In this document: positions 1-9,626 of the stretch, one piece after another
Position numbering within the stretch: position 1 is the stretch's first letter
How the letters are laid out: every line of letters starts with the position of its first letter
Assembly (NCBI GenBank): GCA_963719025.1
Contig: CAVRBK010000007.1
Coordinates: 1 to 30,717, forward strand
Direction: 5' to 3'
From: Thiosocius sp963719025
GTDB taxonomy: Bacteria; Pseudomonadota; Gammaproteobacteria; Chromatiales; Chromatiaceae
Length of the DNA stretch: 30,717 bases
Position numbers and translations under genes: made by a program
The notes under the pieces: generated by a model
Databases searched by the model: none
The model's input: the letters and a program-made list of their open reading frames with translations, nothing else
What the model was told of the DNA's origin: nothing

Positions 1-1182
1 CCCCCTCCAGTGTCCCCGGTGCCAGGGTGTAGACGAAGGGCTCGTTGCGGAAATAATCCAGCGCCTGCCTGACCAGCTGCAGCGGCCGTGCCGGATCGCA
101 CCCGCTTCTGCCAGTCGCTCACCAGTTGGCGGACCCGCGGTGAAACCTGCTCCGGCAGCTGTAGCGCGAGGCGCTGTTCGCGCTCGCTCAGGCTCTGCAT
201 GCGAAAGTCCGGAACCGAGACCGCCCGATAGGTCCGGCGTCGATTGACCCGCTGTTCGCCGACCAGTGCGTAATTGGTGTTCAAACGGGTCTCGGGCGGG
301 GTTCGAGCGCACCAGGTCGAGGCCGAACAACCAGTATTCACCGGTCGGTTCGAGCGTGATCTCGTAGTCCACCGGCGCCTTCCCGGCCGGTTCGATGCGG
401 TCTGCCTGCAGCGGGGGAATTCCGGCCGGCACCCAGTGCCGACCATCGGTCTGCCACAGCACCGGTCCGCGCCAGTAGCGTTTGGCAGGTTCCGGCGGTT
501 CGCCGAAAAAGCGCACGCGGAACGCATTTTCGTTCGACTGCGACAGCTTGCCGATATCGCCAATCGTCATCTCGCCCGAAATACCGGTGGTCGCACTCGG
601 CGTATTGATCGCCCACAAGGGGCTGTCCAGGCGCGGAAACAGCAGGAACACGACCGTGGCCAGCGGCAGCGCAGCGGCCAGCATGCCGGCCGTGTTGCGC
701 AGCTGCCAGGCGCAGATCGACGTGCACGCGGTTCAGACCGACCTGGATCACGGTCAGTACCAGCACGCCGATAAACAGGTAGACCGCCAGCAACAACGAC
801 TGGTTGTACAGAAACTGCGTCAGCACCAGGAAGTAGCCGAGGAACACGGTGACATGGATATCGCGACGTGCACGCAGCTCGAGCAGCTTGAGTCCGAGCA
901 TGACCACCAGCAGCGCGGTACCGGCGAGCCGCCCGTCGTACAGACCGGTCGAGAAAATCACCAGTGCCAGGGCGCAGACCATCAGGAGCAACAGTGACCA
1001 GCGGCCGGGCATCCAGCCCGGATAATGGATCGCGCCCAGTCGCCAGGCGAGGGCCAGGTAGAAGAAGCCGAGAATCGACGGGTTGAGGTTGACGATGTGC
1101 GGTGCCATCAGCGTCGCGAGCAGCAGCAGCAGGTCGCCGAGCAGCCGTCGGGTATCGGCAGCGTGGCGAGTACATCACCCAT
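1..1182 (-). CDS. tgpA: TgpA-type membrane transglutaminase (DUF3488 N-terminal part), partial and frame-broken
   Basis: This is the N-terminal part of a membrane protein of the TgpA/DUF3488-transglutaminase family, whose catalytic domain faces the periplasm. Reading leftwards, the first ~120 residues are several hydrophobic helices (for example FFYLALAWRLGAIHYPGW and a run ending in LVLTQFLYNQ). A soluble part follows with the family-like stretches FRVRFFGEPPEPAKRYWRGP and PTGEYWLFGLDLV. Near the window edge the protein reads LDYFRNEPFVYTLAP, the segment that normally precedes the transglutaminase core, so the Cys-His-Asp catalytic core lies outside the window. The frame breaks near 690, 290 and 110 are each explained by one extra base, and there is probably another near 1150. 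The start at 1182 is therefore tentative. The gene follows DUF58 and moxR in the same direction, the usual tgpA arrangement. Family assignment is firm; the physiological substrate is unknown. Confidence 0.8.
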
Positions 1183-1189
1183 CTGGGTT

Positions 1190-2145
1190 CACCGTGCAGC
1201 GCGAGATGTCGCAGGCATTGGTGACGGTGCGCCGGACCGCCGCCAGGCGCGATCGTCTGCGCTGGCGTTACCAGGCCAAACACGCGACCTCGCGGCCTCG
1301 GCATCGATAACGGCACGACACATAGCCGACAGCCGTGATTCGGTGTCGGCGCCCGGTGCATCGCCCCAGTCGAACCACACCGGGGTCTCTGCCAGGCCGC
1401 TGAACAGCCGCGTGTTCAGACCACGGTCGCGTGCATAGCTCTTCCAGTCGATGCGTGAGGGCTGGTCTCCGGCGACATACGCGCGCAGACCGACGAAATC
1501 TTCGCTGCCGCTGCCGGCGGCCGTCTTCGGCCGCGTTGGCAGCGTCGCCCCCGGCCTCCCAGGCGGGGCCCGGCTTCGGGTAGACCAGCACCGGCCGGTC
1601 GCAGTCGACATAGCACCAGGCGCGGAACAGCCCGACCGGGTACCGGGTACTGATGACCAGTCGACCGGGTGGATGTTCGCCACGCGGGTACGCGCCCAGG
1701 CGCAGTTCCCGGCGCACGGCGTCACCGCCGGCAGGCAGGTCGAGGAGCAGCGGTTCGCTGCCGTCGAATCCCAGCTGTAGCGCGGGGCGCTCGTGCCCGT
1801 CGCCCTGCAGTTCGAGCAGAAGCGCGGCTGCCCGGCGAACACCGGCGCGCAGCCCAGGCAGCGCAGTTTCAGGCCGCGCAGGTTGCGCCAGGTCAGGTAG
1901 ATCGCATTGCTGCCCAGCGCCGCGAGCAGAAACGTCAACAGGTGGGCCGGGTTGTTGCCGTAGTTGACCGCGCCCAGCAGCATCAGGAACACCAGCACGG
2001 CGAAGATGAAACCGTAGCGGGTCGGAAGGATATAGATACGCGGCGCGCCGACCTCGGCATGACCGTGTCCGAGTCGACGCCCGCTCGTTCGATCGGTGTC
2101 ACCCAGTTGGCAGACGCCATGCGCTCGCGGCAATCTGTTCTCCAT
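1190..2145 (-). CDS. DUF58 domain protein, frame-broken
   Basis: This protein belongs to the DUF58 family, which is nearly always encoded between a MoxR ATPase and a transglutaminase. The N-terminus has two hydrophobic segments around the motif ILPTRYGFIFAVLVFLMLLG and then NPAHLLTFLLAALGSNAIYL, typical of the family's paired membrane helices. The soluble part contains the DUF58 hallmark GLRAYVAGDQPSRIDWKSYA (normally RxYxPGDxxRxIDWK). The C-terminus reads AHRHQCLRHLALHG, matching the usual family end. The coding frame jumps several times (near 2130, 2080, 1820, 1560 and 1300), so no single frame covers it and the exact stop is uncertain. The start chosen is the ATG at 2145, whose reading MENRL then RERMAS after one base is removed resembles the family start. 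Function is not established biochemically; a role with MoxR in envelope protein assembly is inference. Confidence 0.75.
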
Positions 2146-2149
2146 GGAA

Positions 2150-3090
2150 TGTCGCACGGCTTCGATCAGGCCGCGCAACCTCGGCGGCCACTCATCGCCG
2201 TCGAGACGTTGCAGGCGATGTCCGGCCACACTCGGCAAGACCGCCTGCACGTCTTCCGGCACCACCTGGCCGCGCCCGTCGATCATCGCCCAGGCACGTG
2301 CCGCGCGCAGCAACGCCAGCCCGGCACGCGGCGACAGGCCCATCTCCCAGCGCGGCGAGTTGCGCGTCGCGTCGAGCAGGGACTGCACATAATCGAGCAA
2401 TGCCGGTGCGACATGCACCTGGTCCACCTGCGCCTGCCAGGCCAGCAGCGTGTCGGCGTCGATGCGCGACGGAACATCCTTGAGCATCTCCCGCCGATCG
2501 TCACCGGCCAGCAGTTCGCGCTCCGGCGCGGCATCCGGGTAGCCCAGGCTGATGCGCATCAGAAAACGGTCGAGCTGTGATTCGGGCAGGCCAAAGGTGC
2601 CGATCTGGTGTCGCGGGTTCTGCGTGGCGATGACGAAGAAGGGTTCGGCAGCTCGCGGGTCTCGCCGTCGGCCGTGACCTGGCGCTCCTCCATGGCCTCG
2701 AGCAGGGCGCTCTGGGTCTTCGGCGTGGCCCGGTTGATCTCGTCGGCCAGCACCAGCTGGGCGAAGACCGGTCCGGGATGAAAGTGGAAACAGCTTTCCT
2801 GGCGATCGTAGATGGACACGCCGAGAATATCCGCCGGCAGCATGTCGGCGGTGAACTGGATGCGCTGAAAATCCAGCCCCAGCAGGCGGGCGAGCACATG
2901 CGCCAGGGTGGTCTTGCCCACCCCGGGTACGTCCTCGATCAGCAGGTGACCACCGCGCCAGCACGCAGGTCAGCGCGAGGCGCAGCACGTCGTGCTTGCC
3001 GACGATAAGCTGACCGGCGTCGTCCAGGACCTGACGCAGTATGGCATCGTCTCCGGGTGCTGCTGCGGGTTGCAATGCGCTGTTCGACAT
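2150..3090 (-). CDS. MoxR-family AAA+ ATPase, frame-broken
   Basis: This is a MoxR-type AAA+ ATPase, a chaperone-like family thought to help assemble or activate partner proteins encoded beside it. Visible motifs are the Walker A region GVGKTTLAHVLARLLGL, the family signature TADMLPADILGVSIY, the Walker B/sensor stretch LVLADEINRATPKTQSALLE, and sensor 1 FFVIATQNP followed by GTFGLPESQLDRF. The C-terminal lid ends near LIEAVR. The ATG at 3090 (MSNSALQ) is preferred over an upstream in-frame start at 3147 because it gives the usual N-terminus. Two frame breaks interrupt it: one extra base near 2960, just before Walker A, and one missing base in a short C run near 2637. It lies 65 bp downstream of the secreted-protein gene and overlaps or abuts DUF58, suggesting one transcript. 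The exact stop is blurred by the frame errors. Confidence 0.85.
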
Positions 3091-3155
3091 TTTGGACTCG
3101 ATGTATTGGCTATCCCTGGTTAGCGACTTATCGGCGGTGGCCCGCAAATCTCAAG

Positions 3156-4058
3156 TCAGCTGCCGCTGACCCGCAGTGACCGCACGGTCAGTGCACCCTG
3201 CTCGTTACGCAGATGCAACCAGGGATAGGGATCGCGAAACGCGCGGTCACGCACACTCAGCAGTGTACGGCCGTCGACCAGCACCGTTACCGTGCCATCG
3301 GGGCTTTGCCGCCAGCTGAGCTCGTGCAGCTGGCCATCGGCAAATGAGCGCGAGAGCCCGCGGGTCTGCACGATGGCACCCTGGCCGCCACGGATGCGTT
3401 GCAGTTCAATGAAACCCTGCCGGCCTGAATGCAGGCGCAAGCGGTAGCCGTAGCGCCCCGCCTCACTCTGCAGCAGGGCCAGCTCCACAACGGCGTCGGC
3501 GGAAGCGTCCTGGCGGAAGCCGAGATCCAGGACAAAGGCGTTGCTCACACCGGCCTTGAGGCGGATCTCTGCAGGGCCGGTCGACCCGGCCACCGTGCCA
3601 CTCTCAGACGCAGATGCGCTGTCCTGCGGGCCCAGCGCCCGATCGAGCAGCGCGCCGACGATCAGGCCGCTCAGCGCGTCGGCGGTGGAGGCCGGTGGCG
3701 GAGCGCCGTTCGCCGTGACCCCGCTGCCTGTCCCATCGTTCACCCGCGACACCAGGCCCTGTCCACGAATCACCTCGAAGTGGCCCTGCAACACCTGCCA
3801 TGTCGGATTGCGGCTGTAATCCCCGTCAGAAAAATCCTCGAACAGGATGTCGCTTTGCACCGGGGTGTCGTACTTCAGCAGCAGGTCCTCCAGGGCGTTC
3901 TGCAGCCAGCGGTCGGCCGCGCGCTCGCGCCGTGATTTATCGACGATGTCGCGCAGTTCGTCGATCATCGGTGGGTTTTCGGCCAGCACGGGCAGACTGC
4001 TGCCGGTCAGGGCTGCAGCCAGCAGCATCGGTAGGCCTTTGCGGAGGCATATCAACAT
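3156..4058 (-). CDS. secreted protein of unknown function, possibly with a concanavalin-like beta-sandwich domain
   Basis: I do not recognise a named family. The protein is about 300 residues. It has a Sec-type signal peptide (MLICLRKG, a hydrophobic run, then a probable cleavage after PVLA), so it is probably periplasmic. Residues ~25-70 are charged and probably helical. From ILFEDFSDGDYSRNPTWQV onwards it looks like the beta-sandwich (LamG/concanavalin-like) domains that start with a 'DDFSDG...W' motif and end with strands such as GTVTVLVDGRTLLSVRD. The ATG at 4058 is favoured over an upstream GTG at 4067 because an AGGTG ribosome-binding-like sequence overlaps that GTG and sits correctly for the ATG. 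It lies between the thioredoxin-like lipoprotein and moxR in the same orientation, so it is probably in their operon. A carbohydrate-binding role is speculation. Confidence 0.7.
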   Translation of the reverse strand: MLICLRKGLPMLLAAALTGSSLPVLAENPPMIDELRDIVDKSRRERAADRWLQNALEDLLLKYDTPVQSDILFEDFSDGDYSRNPTWQVLQGHFEVIRGQGLVSRVNDGTGSGVTANGAPPPASTADALSGLIVGALLDRALGPQDSASASESGTVAGSTGPAEIRLKAGVSNAFVLDLGFRQDASADAVVELALLQSEAGRYGYRLRLHSGRQGFIELQRIRGGQGAIVQTRGLSRSFADGQLHELSWRQSPDGTVTVLVDGRTLLSVRDRAFRDPYPWLHLRNEQGALTVRSLRVSGS

Positions 4059-4134
4059 CGGTGACACCTGAAATGATTCCTGTTCGGTTCAGTATATGCA
4101 ATGCGGTCGACCCACGTTGCGCGGCCCATCACGC

Positions 4135-4659
4135 TCATTCATCGAGCAGGGCGCGGATCTGCGCCTCGATCTTGACCGCGCGCGCGTCACCGGCGTGGGT
4201 CTCGCCGACATGCCGGTGGCGAATGACGCCCTGTTTGTCGACCAGGTAGTAGGCCGGCCAGTAGCGGTTGTTCAGCGCCCGCCAGTAGGCGAAGTCGTTG
4301 TCCATCATCACCGGGTGCTGCAGGCCAAACTCGCGGATCTTCGCCGCCACCCGGGCGGGCTCCTTCTCGTGGTCGAACTCGGGGCTGTGGATGCCAATCA
4401 CCTGGAACGGCTGGTCGCCGAGGTCCATCTCCAGCATCTTCAGCCAGGGGAAAGAGCGGTAGCAGTTCCAGCAATCGAAGGTCCAGACATCGATCAGCAG
4501 CACCTTGCCGCGCAGGTCTTTGCCTTGCAGCGGCTCGCTGTTGAACCAGTCCTGTGGGTCGTCGGTGGTGAATTCCGGCATCGGCCGCCGGTCGATCGCC
4601 TGTGCACAGCCGACCAATGCCATTGCCACGGCAAGAAGTATCATTCGTGTTCTACGCAT
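4135..4659 (-). CDS. thioredoxin-fold lipoprotein (TlpA/DipZ C-terminal-like)
   Basis: The product is a 174-residue envelope lipoprotein with a thioredoxin fold. The N-terminus MRRTRMILLAVAMALVGC is a lipoprotein signal peptide with lipobox LVGC, the lipidated cysteine being residue 18. The redox motif is C63-W-N-C66 in the context VWTFDCWNCYRSFPW, close to the WTYxCxNC form of DipZ-type and TlpA-like thiol-disulfide proteins. The cis-proline region is RYWPAYYLVDKQG, and HRHVGE lies near the end. GGAG, 8 nt before the ATG, is a good ribosome binding site. It is the first gene of the minus-strand set running through moxR and tgpA, and the mnmG promoter region lies on its other side. It probably reduces or isomerises disulfides in envelope proteins; the partner is not evident here. 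Confidence 0.85.
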   Translation of the reverse strand: MRRTRMILLAVAMALVGCAQAIDRRPMPEFTTDDPQDWFNSEPLQGKDLRGKVLLIDVWTFDCWNCYRSFPWLKMLEMDLGDQPFQVIGIHSPEFDHEKEPARVAAKIREFGLQHPVMMDNDFAYWRALNNRYWPAYYLVDKQGVIRHRHVGETHAGDARAVKIEAQIRALLDE

Positions 4660-4811
4660 CGGGGTTCTCCAGGTGTCCGCTCCAACAAGACCGTGTGGCT
4701 GCGCCGAACATTGCGCCGGCCGCTATACCGGGGCGCGCCGGCAACATCACAAGGCGGCAGGGATGTCGATTAGCGTTTAGAATAAGCGACTAAGATTCAG
4801 AGGGTTATGCG

Positions 4812-6700
4812 ATGTTCCATGCAGACAGCTATGACGTGATCGTGGTCGGCGGCGGCCATGCCGGCACCGAGGCCGCGCTGGCGGCTGCGCGCATGGGCGT
4901 GCGTACCCTGCTGCTGTCGCACAGCATCGAGACCCTCGGCGCGATGAGCTGCAATCCGGCGATCGGCGGTATCGGCAAGGGTCACCTGGTACGCGAGGTC
5001 GATGCCCTGGGTGGGCTGATGGCGCACGCCGCCGATCTTGGCGGTATCCAGTTTCGTACCCTGAACTCGCGCAAGGGCCCGGCGGTGCGGGCGACCCGCG
5101 CGCAGGCCGACCGGGTGCTGTACAAGGCCGCGGTGCGCGATGCGCTGCAGTCGCAGCCGAATCTCGACCTGTTCCAGCAGGCGGTCGACGACCTGATCGT
5201 CGAAGGCGAGCGGGTCGACCGGCGTGGTCACCCAGATGGGCCTGAAGTTTCGCGCCCGGGCCGTGGTACTGACGGTCGGCACCTTCCTCGGCGGACGGAT
5301 TCATATCGGCCTGGAGAACTACGAGGGTGGGCGCGCCGGCGATCCGCCGAGCAATGCGCTGTCGCGGCGCCTGCGCGAACTGCCGTTCAACGTCGAGCGC
5401 CTGAAGACCGGCACGCCGCCGCGCATCGACAGCCGCACCATCGACTACGCGGTGCTCGAGGAACAGCCGGGTGACGATCCGGAACCGGTGTTCTCGTTCA
5501 TGGGCAGCCGGGCCGAGCATCCGCGCCAGGTGCCCTGTCACATCACCCGCACCAACGAACGCACCCACGAGGTGATCCGCGGCGGCATGTCGCGTTCGCC
5601 GATGTACACCGGCGTGATCGAGGGCGTCGGGCCGCGCTACTGCCCGTCGATCGAGGACAAGGTGGTGCGCTTTGCCGACAAGGATTCGCACCAGATCTTT
5701 ATCGAGCCCGAGGGCCTGACCAGCAACGAGGTCTATCCGAACGGTATCTCGACCTCGCTGCCGTTCGACGTGCAGTGGGAGCTGGTGCGCTCGATGCGCG
5801 GCTTCGAGCAGGCGCGCATCACCCGCCCCGGCTACGCCATCGAGTACGATTTCTTCGACCCGCGCGATCTGCAGCCATCGCTGGAGACGCGCTTTATCGA
5901 CGGCCTGTTCTTCGCCGGCCAGATCAACGGCACCACCGGCTACGAGGAGGCCGCGGCGCAGGGTCTGCTGGCCGGCCTGAATGCGGCGCGCCAGGTGCAG
6001 GATCGCGACAGCTGGGCACCGCGCCGCGACGAGGCCTACCTCGGTGTGCTGGTCGACGACCTGATCACCCGCGGCACGCTCGAGCCCTACCGCATGTTCA
6101 CCTCGCGTGCCGAGTACCGGCTGATGCTGCGCGAGGACAATGCCGATCTGCGCCTGACCACGATCGGCCGCGAGCTGGGGCTGGTCGGCGACGCAACAGT
6201 GGGCCTTCTTCGAGCGCAAGCGCGAGGCGATCGAGCGCGAACAGCAGCGCCTGCGCGATAGCCTGGTCCGCCCGGCCGATCTCAGCGAGGCCGATGGGCG
6301 GGCATTGATCGGTGACGTGTTGCGCAAGGAGTCGCGCGCCATCGACCTGGTCACCCGACCGGATGCCAGCTATGCCTCGGTCACCGCGATCCCGGTCGTG
6401 GGATCGGTCGAAATCGACCATGACATCCGTGAGCAGGTGGTCGAGCAGGTCGAGATCCAGGCCAAGTACGCCGGTTACATCGACCGCCAGCGCGACGAGG
6501 TGGATCGGGCGCGCCGTTCCGAGGCGATCCAGCTGCCGCAGAACTTTGACTATGACCATGTGAAAGGCCTTTCGTCCGAGGTCAGCGAGAAGCTGTCGCG
6601 TCATCGTCCCGAGACGATCGGGCAGGCGGGGCGTATCCCGGGGATCACGCCGGCCGCGGTATCACTGCTGCTGATCCATCTGAAGAAGAAGTCGGCCTGA
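4812..6700 (+). CDS. mnmG: MnmG (GidA), tRNA U34 carboxymethylaminomethyl modification enzyme, large subunit (two frame breaks)
   Basis: MnmG is the FAD-containing partner of MnmE that modifies the wobble uridine of several tRNAs. The N-terminus carries the dinucleotide-binding motif VIVVGGGHAGTEAALAAARMG, followed by the signature GAMSCNPAIGGIGKGHLVREV. Other family marks are LKTGTPPRID, the GQINGTTGYEEAAAQGL segment and TSRAEYRLMLREDNAD. The C-terminal helical domain ends in KLSRHRPETIGQAGRIPGIT, which in the family contacts MnmE and tRNA. Frame breaks occur near 5217 (an extra g) and 6192 (an extra a). Removing both gives 628 residues, the normal length, so I regard the gene as functional. 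A GAGGG sequence 8 nt before the ATG supports the start. TAGAAT at 4778-4783 could be a -10 element, but I see no matching -35. No mnmE is visible in the window. Confidence 0.95.
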
Positions 6701-6710
6701 TCCGCTTTCT

Positions 6711-6743
6711 CGGCCGGCGCGCCAGCGGCGGCCGGGCCGGCCG
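6711..6743. repeat. GC-rich inverted repeat downstream of mnmG
   Basis: Perfect 8-bp arms CGGCCGGC (6711-6718) and GCCGGCCG (6736-6743) flank a 17-nt loop just after the mnmG stop. It would form a stable hairpin in the transcript. No T run follows, so it is not a standard intrinsic terminator; it may protect the mRNA 3' end, or it may simply reflect high GC. Confidence 0.35.
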
Positions 6744-6803
6744 GTAAAGAATCCAGGCCCGCCGACCGATACCTGAGGCACAAGCCGTGCATGGAGCAAC
6801 ATC

Positions 6804-7736
6804 ATGAGCACATCAGCAGGCCGCTACTGTTTCGATCAGTTGCACATCGATGTGGCGAGGAATACCACCGACGATTTCAATCCCTTTCACGACCCGAAAC
6901 GCTGGCGCAACATCCGCGCCAATCCCTTCGGCTCGACCATCGTGCTCGGCTTTCAGACCGAGTTCCTGGTCAGCGATCTGCTCGAGCGCCGGCACCGCGG
7001 CGATGTCGCCGCGTCGATCAGCGATGATCGCGGGCTGCCGTTCAGCAACTACGAGTTTCGGTTTGTCGGTGCGCTCAGGCCGGGCGAGCGGTTCGATGTC
7101 GAGCTGCGCAAGACGGTCGACAAGACGGCCAGCGGTGGCGGCCTGTCGACCCGCGCGATCGTGCGCAAGGCCGACAACACCCCGGTGCTGATGGGCACGC
7201 AGAGTGAAACCGCCGAACCGCGGTTTCTGGCCGATGCGGACCTGTCGACCCTGCCGGACCTGGCCACCCTGCCCGATCGCCAGCCAATCGGCGACGGCCG
7301 CTACTTTCTCAAGCGCAAGTTCCTGACCACCAGCAACGGCAAGAATTTCGTCCTCGCCGGGCTGGGCACGCAGCAGGATTATTTCGACGAGCTGGACGAA
7401 TATGTGGTGTTCCCGCCGATGTTCACCGCGGCCCTGCTGTCATGCGGTCTGCTCGAACAGGCCTGGCAACAGGGTTACGACTTCCAGGCCGATCCGGTGG
7501 TCTACACCAGTCACCAGATCTCGGTCGACCGGCGTCTGCAACGCACGCTGCGCAGCAATGAACGTCTGCACCTGTTGGTCGACGGGCCGCTCGAGGATGC
7601 AGTCGCGGGATCGGCCGATGCCGACACCCTGTTGCGGCGCTACCGGGTGTTCGGGGTGATTCGCGACAACGCGCTGTTGTTCCGCGCGAATGTCCAGCTG
7701 GCGGAACTGCACGGGGCCGCGCCGGCGACGGAGTGA
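6804..7736 (+). CDS. MaoC-like hotdog-fold protein, probable double-hotdog hydratase or thioesterase relative
   Basis: This 310-residue protein has no obvious signal peptide or membrane segment and should be cytoplasmic. Residues ~17-55 contain TTDDFNPFHDPKRW and then GSTIVLGFQTEFLV. This resembles the hydratase-2/MaoC pattern, in which a D-x-N-P-x-H motif supplies the catalytic Asp and His in a hot-dog fold acting on acyl-CoA or acyl-ACP. The length, twice a single hotdog, and a second region of similar character (YVVFPPMFTAALLSCGLLEQ onward) suggest two hotdog modules, the second lacking the motif. The ATG at 6804 has GGAG about 10 nt upstream. The gene reads toward the MFS gene, and the two ends are only 15 bp apart. 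The substrate is unknown; whether it is a hydratase, a thioesterase or a binding protein cannot be told from this. Confidence 0.65.
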   Translation: MSTSAGRYCFDQLHIDVARNTTDDFNPFHDPKRWRNIRANPFGSTIVLGFQTEFLVSDLLERRHRGDVAASISDDRGLPFSNYEFRFVGALRPGERFDVELRKTVDKTASGGGLSTRAIVRKADNTPVLMGTQSETAEPRFLADADLSTLPDLATLPDRQPIGDGRYFLKRKFLTTSNGKNFVLAGLGTQQDYFDELDEYVVFPPMFTAALLSCGLLEQAWQQGYDFQADPVVYTSHQISVDRRLQRTLRSNERLHLLVDGPLEDAVAGSADADTLLRRYRVFGVIRDNALLFRANVQLAELHGAAPATE

Positions 7737-7751
7737 TCGGGCGCCGCCGGG

Positions 7752-8919
7752 TCAGTGGGCGAAGCGGGTTTCAACGCCGCCTGCCGGTTCTGGCGGGATC
7801 ATCTGCGCCAGCAGCAGCGAGCCGACGGCCATCACCGAACCCATCAGGAAAACCGCGGCGTGCGAGTGGATCCAGACGAAGCCGAAGATCACCGGAATCA
7901 CGACCGCGGCAATGTGGTTGATGGTGAACGACACGCCGGCGGTCGAGGCGATGTCCTGCGGGTCGGCAATCTTCTTGAAATAGCTCTCGATCGCGATCGC
8001 CATCGCGAACAGCAGGTGGTCGAGGACGTACAGCAGCGCCGGCCAGCCACGCCACGTCGACGAAGGCGTACGAGGTGAAGATCACGATCAGGCCGACGTA
8101 CTCGAGGGTCAGCGCCGAGCGCTCGCCCCAGCGCGCCACCAGCGCGCCGATACGCGGTGCGGCCCAGGTGTTGACCAGGTGATTGAGCAGGAACAGCAGG
8201 GCAATGTCGGATGCGCCGTAGCCGAATTTCTCGACCATGAGGAAACCGGCAAATACGACGAAGATCTGCCGTCGCGCCCCGCTCATGAAGGTCAGCGCGT
8301 AGTACAGCCAGTAGCGGCGACGCATCAGCAGGTGCTTGTGTTGCGGCACGTGATGGGAAAAACGCGGAAAGGCCCGCCAGCTCCAGATCGCCAGAACCAC
8401 GGTGGCACCACCGGCCAGCAGGTAGATCCATTCGAACCCGAGCTGCCAGAATTCCAGGCCCAGCCAGATCATGCCGAACACCAGGATCGCGGCATACGAA
8501 CGCGCGGCCGACAGCCGCCCGAGTATCACCGGTGTGCGTTCGCTGGCTACCCATTGCAGGGCCAGCGATTTCTGCAGGGTGAAGAAGTAATGAAAGCCCA
8601 CCGACATCAGGATCGTGGTCAGGTAGAAGGCGTATTCCTGCGGGAAGAAGCCGGTCAGGGCCACGCCGAGGCCGAGCAGGGCGATCGACAGCACGGCAAA
8701 GGTCTGTTCGCGCAACAGCAGCAGGACGAACACGGTGGTGAAGGCCAGAAAGCCGGGCACCTCGCGCAGGCTCTGCAGGATGCCGATCTGCACGCCGCCG
8801 AAGCCGGCCTGCTCGATGGCGAAATTGTTCAGCAGGGTCTGCCAGGTGGCGAACGCCAGCGACGCGGCAAAGCTGAGCAGCCAGAGGAAACGCTCGGCGG
8901 CCTGGGTCGTGGCTGTCAT
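7752..8919 (-). CDS. MFS-type transporter, one frame break
   Basis: This is a polytopic membrane protein with about 12 predicted helices, read right to left. It starts MTATTQAAERFLWLLSFAA, has hydrophobic segments throughout, and has a charged central loop HHVPQHKHLLMRRRYWLYY between the two six-helix halves, the usual major-facilitator layout. The second half begins ALTFMSGARRQIFVVFAGF. One extra base near 8040 breaks the frame (LAG then LLYVLDHLLFAMA). Removing it gives a 388-residue protein ending in GGVETRFAH. Its ATG (8917-8919) directly follows the stop codon of the glutathione transferase gene, so the two are almost certainly co-transcribed and translationally coupled. The transported compound cannot be inferred. 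The 3' end faces the hotdog gene with a 15-bp gap and no visible terminator. Confidence 0.75.
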
Positions 8920-9533
8920 TCAGGCGAGCTGCGCGGTTTTGCGTGCCGGGCGCGCGAGACAGCGGCCCAGCCAGGCATCCAGCGCCGGATATTCTTCCAG
9001 CGTAAGTCGTAGCGGCCTGCACCAGGACGAGCACCGCCGCGACGTTCAGATCGGCGACCGTGAAGTGCCCGTCGGCCAGGTAGTCGCGCCCTGTCGAGCG
9101 CCTGGTCGAGGATTTTGAACGGCGCCTTCAGCACGCCGAGATTGCGGCTGACCTTGTCGGGGTCGCGCTTGTCCTCAGGCAGCACGCGGCTGTGCATCAA
9201 CACGCTGAGCAGGGCGCTCTCGACCTCGGTCATCACCCAGAACGACCACTGCAGGGCCAGCGCCTCGCCCTCGATGCTGTCCGGCCAGAGTCCGCTGTCA
9301 CCGCCGTACCTGCGCGCCAGGTACAGATTGATCGCCATCGATTCCCACAGCACCAGGTCGCCGTCGACCAGGGTCGGTATGCGGCCGTTCGGATTCAGCG
9401 CCCGGTAGGCCGGGTCGTTCAGCGCCTCGCCACGGAAATCCAGCGGGACGTGTTCGAACTCGAGCCCGAGCTCGTGCAGCAGCCATAGCGGGCGGAAGGT
9501 GCGGGACTGGGCGATGCCATAGAGCTTCAGCAT
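8920..9533 (-). CDS. glutathione S-transferase family protein, two frame breaks
   Basis: This is a cytosolic glutathione S-transferase-like protein. The N-terminal thioredoxin-like domain starts MLKLYGIAQSRTFRPLWLLH, with a Ser in the position that commonly activates glutathione. It continues through ALNPNGRIPTLVDGDLVLWE and the SNAIL-type motif as ESMAINLYLARRYG. The helical C-terminal domain contains the N-capping/hydrophobic-staple region read as LADGHFTVADLNVAAVL after one extra base near 9090 is removed. A second extra base near 9000 restores the end LEEYPALDAWLGRCLARPAR. Corrected length is 203 residues, typical of bacterial GSTs. Its TGA (8920-8922) abuts the MFS start, so the pair is probably one operon, perhaps for detoxification and export. 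Physiological substrates are unknown. Confidence 0.85.
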
Positions 9534-9614
9534 GATTCAGGGCCTCGATCGCGTCGGTTGGCCGATGTTAAGCGATAACGCACGATGCCTGCCTGGCCTA
9601 CCGCTGACTTTGGG

Positions 9615-9620
9615 TAGAAT
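9615..9620 (+). promoter_or_regulatory. candidate -10 element giving a leaderless or near-leaderless rsmG transcript
   Basis: TAGAAT matches the sigma70 -10 consensus at five of six positions and ends only 6 nt before the rsmG ATG at 9627. A start point at the usual distance would fall on or next to that ATG. No Shine-Dalgarno-like sequence lies in the 15 nt before the ATG. No good -35 is seen 16-18 bp upstream, so the call is weak. Confidence 0.3.
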
Positions 9621-9626
9621 CACCCT

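Noticed and set aside
4660..4811. A chromosomal replication origin beside mnmG (gidA)
   Set aside because: In some gammaproteobacteria gidA flanks oriC, but I see no DnaA boxes (TTATCCACA-like) or AT-rich unwinding region here, and dnaA is not in view.
4777..6354. A 525-codon open frame on the minus strand opposite mnmG
   Set aside because: It is the antisense shadow of mnmG: rich in Arg, Ala and His, with no recognisable domain, while the plus strand encodes an unmistakable conserved protein.
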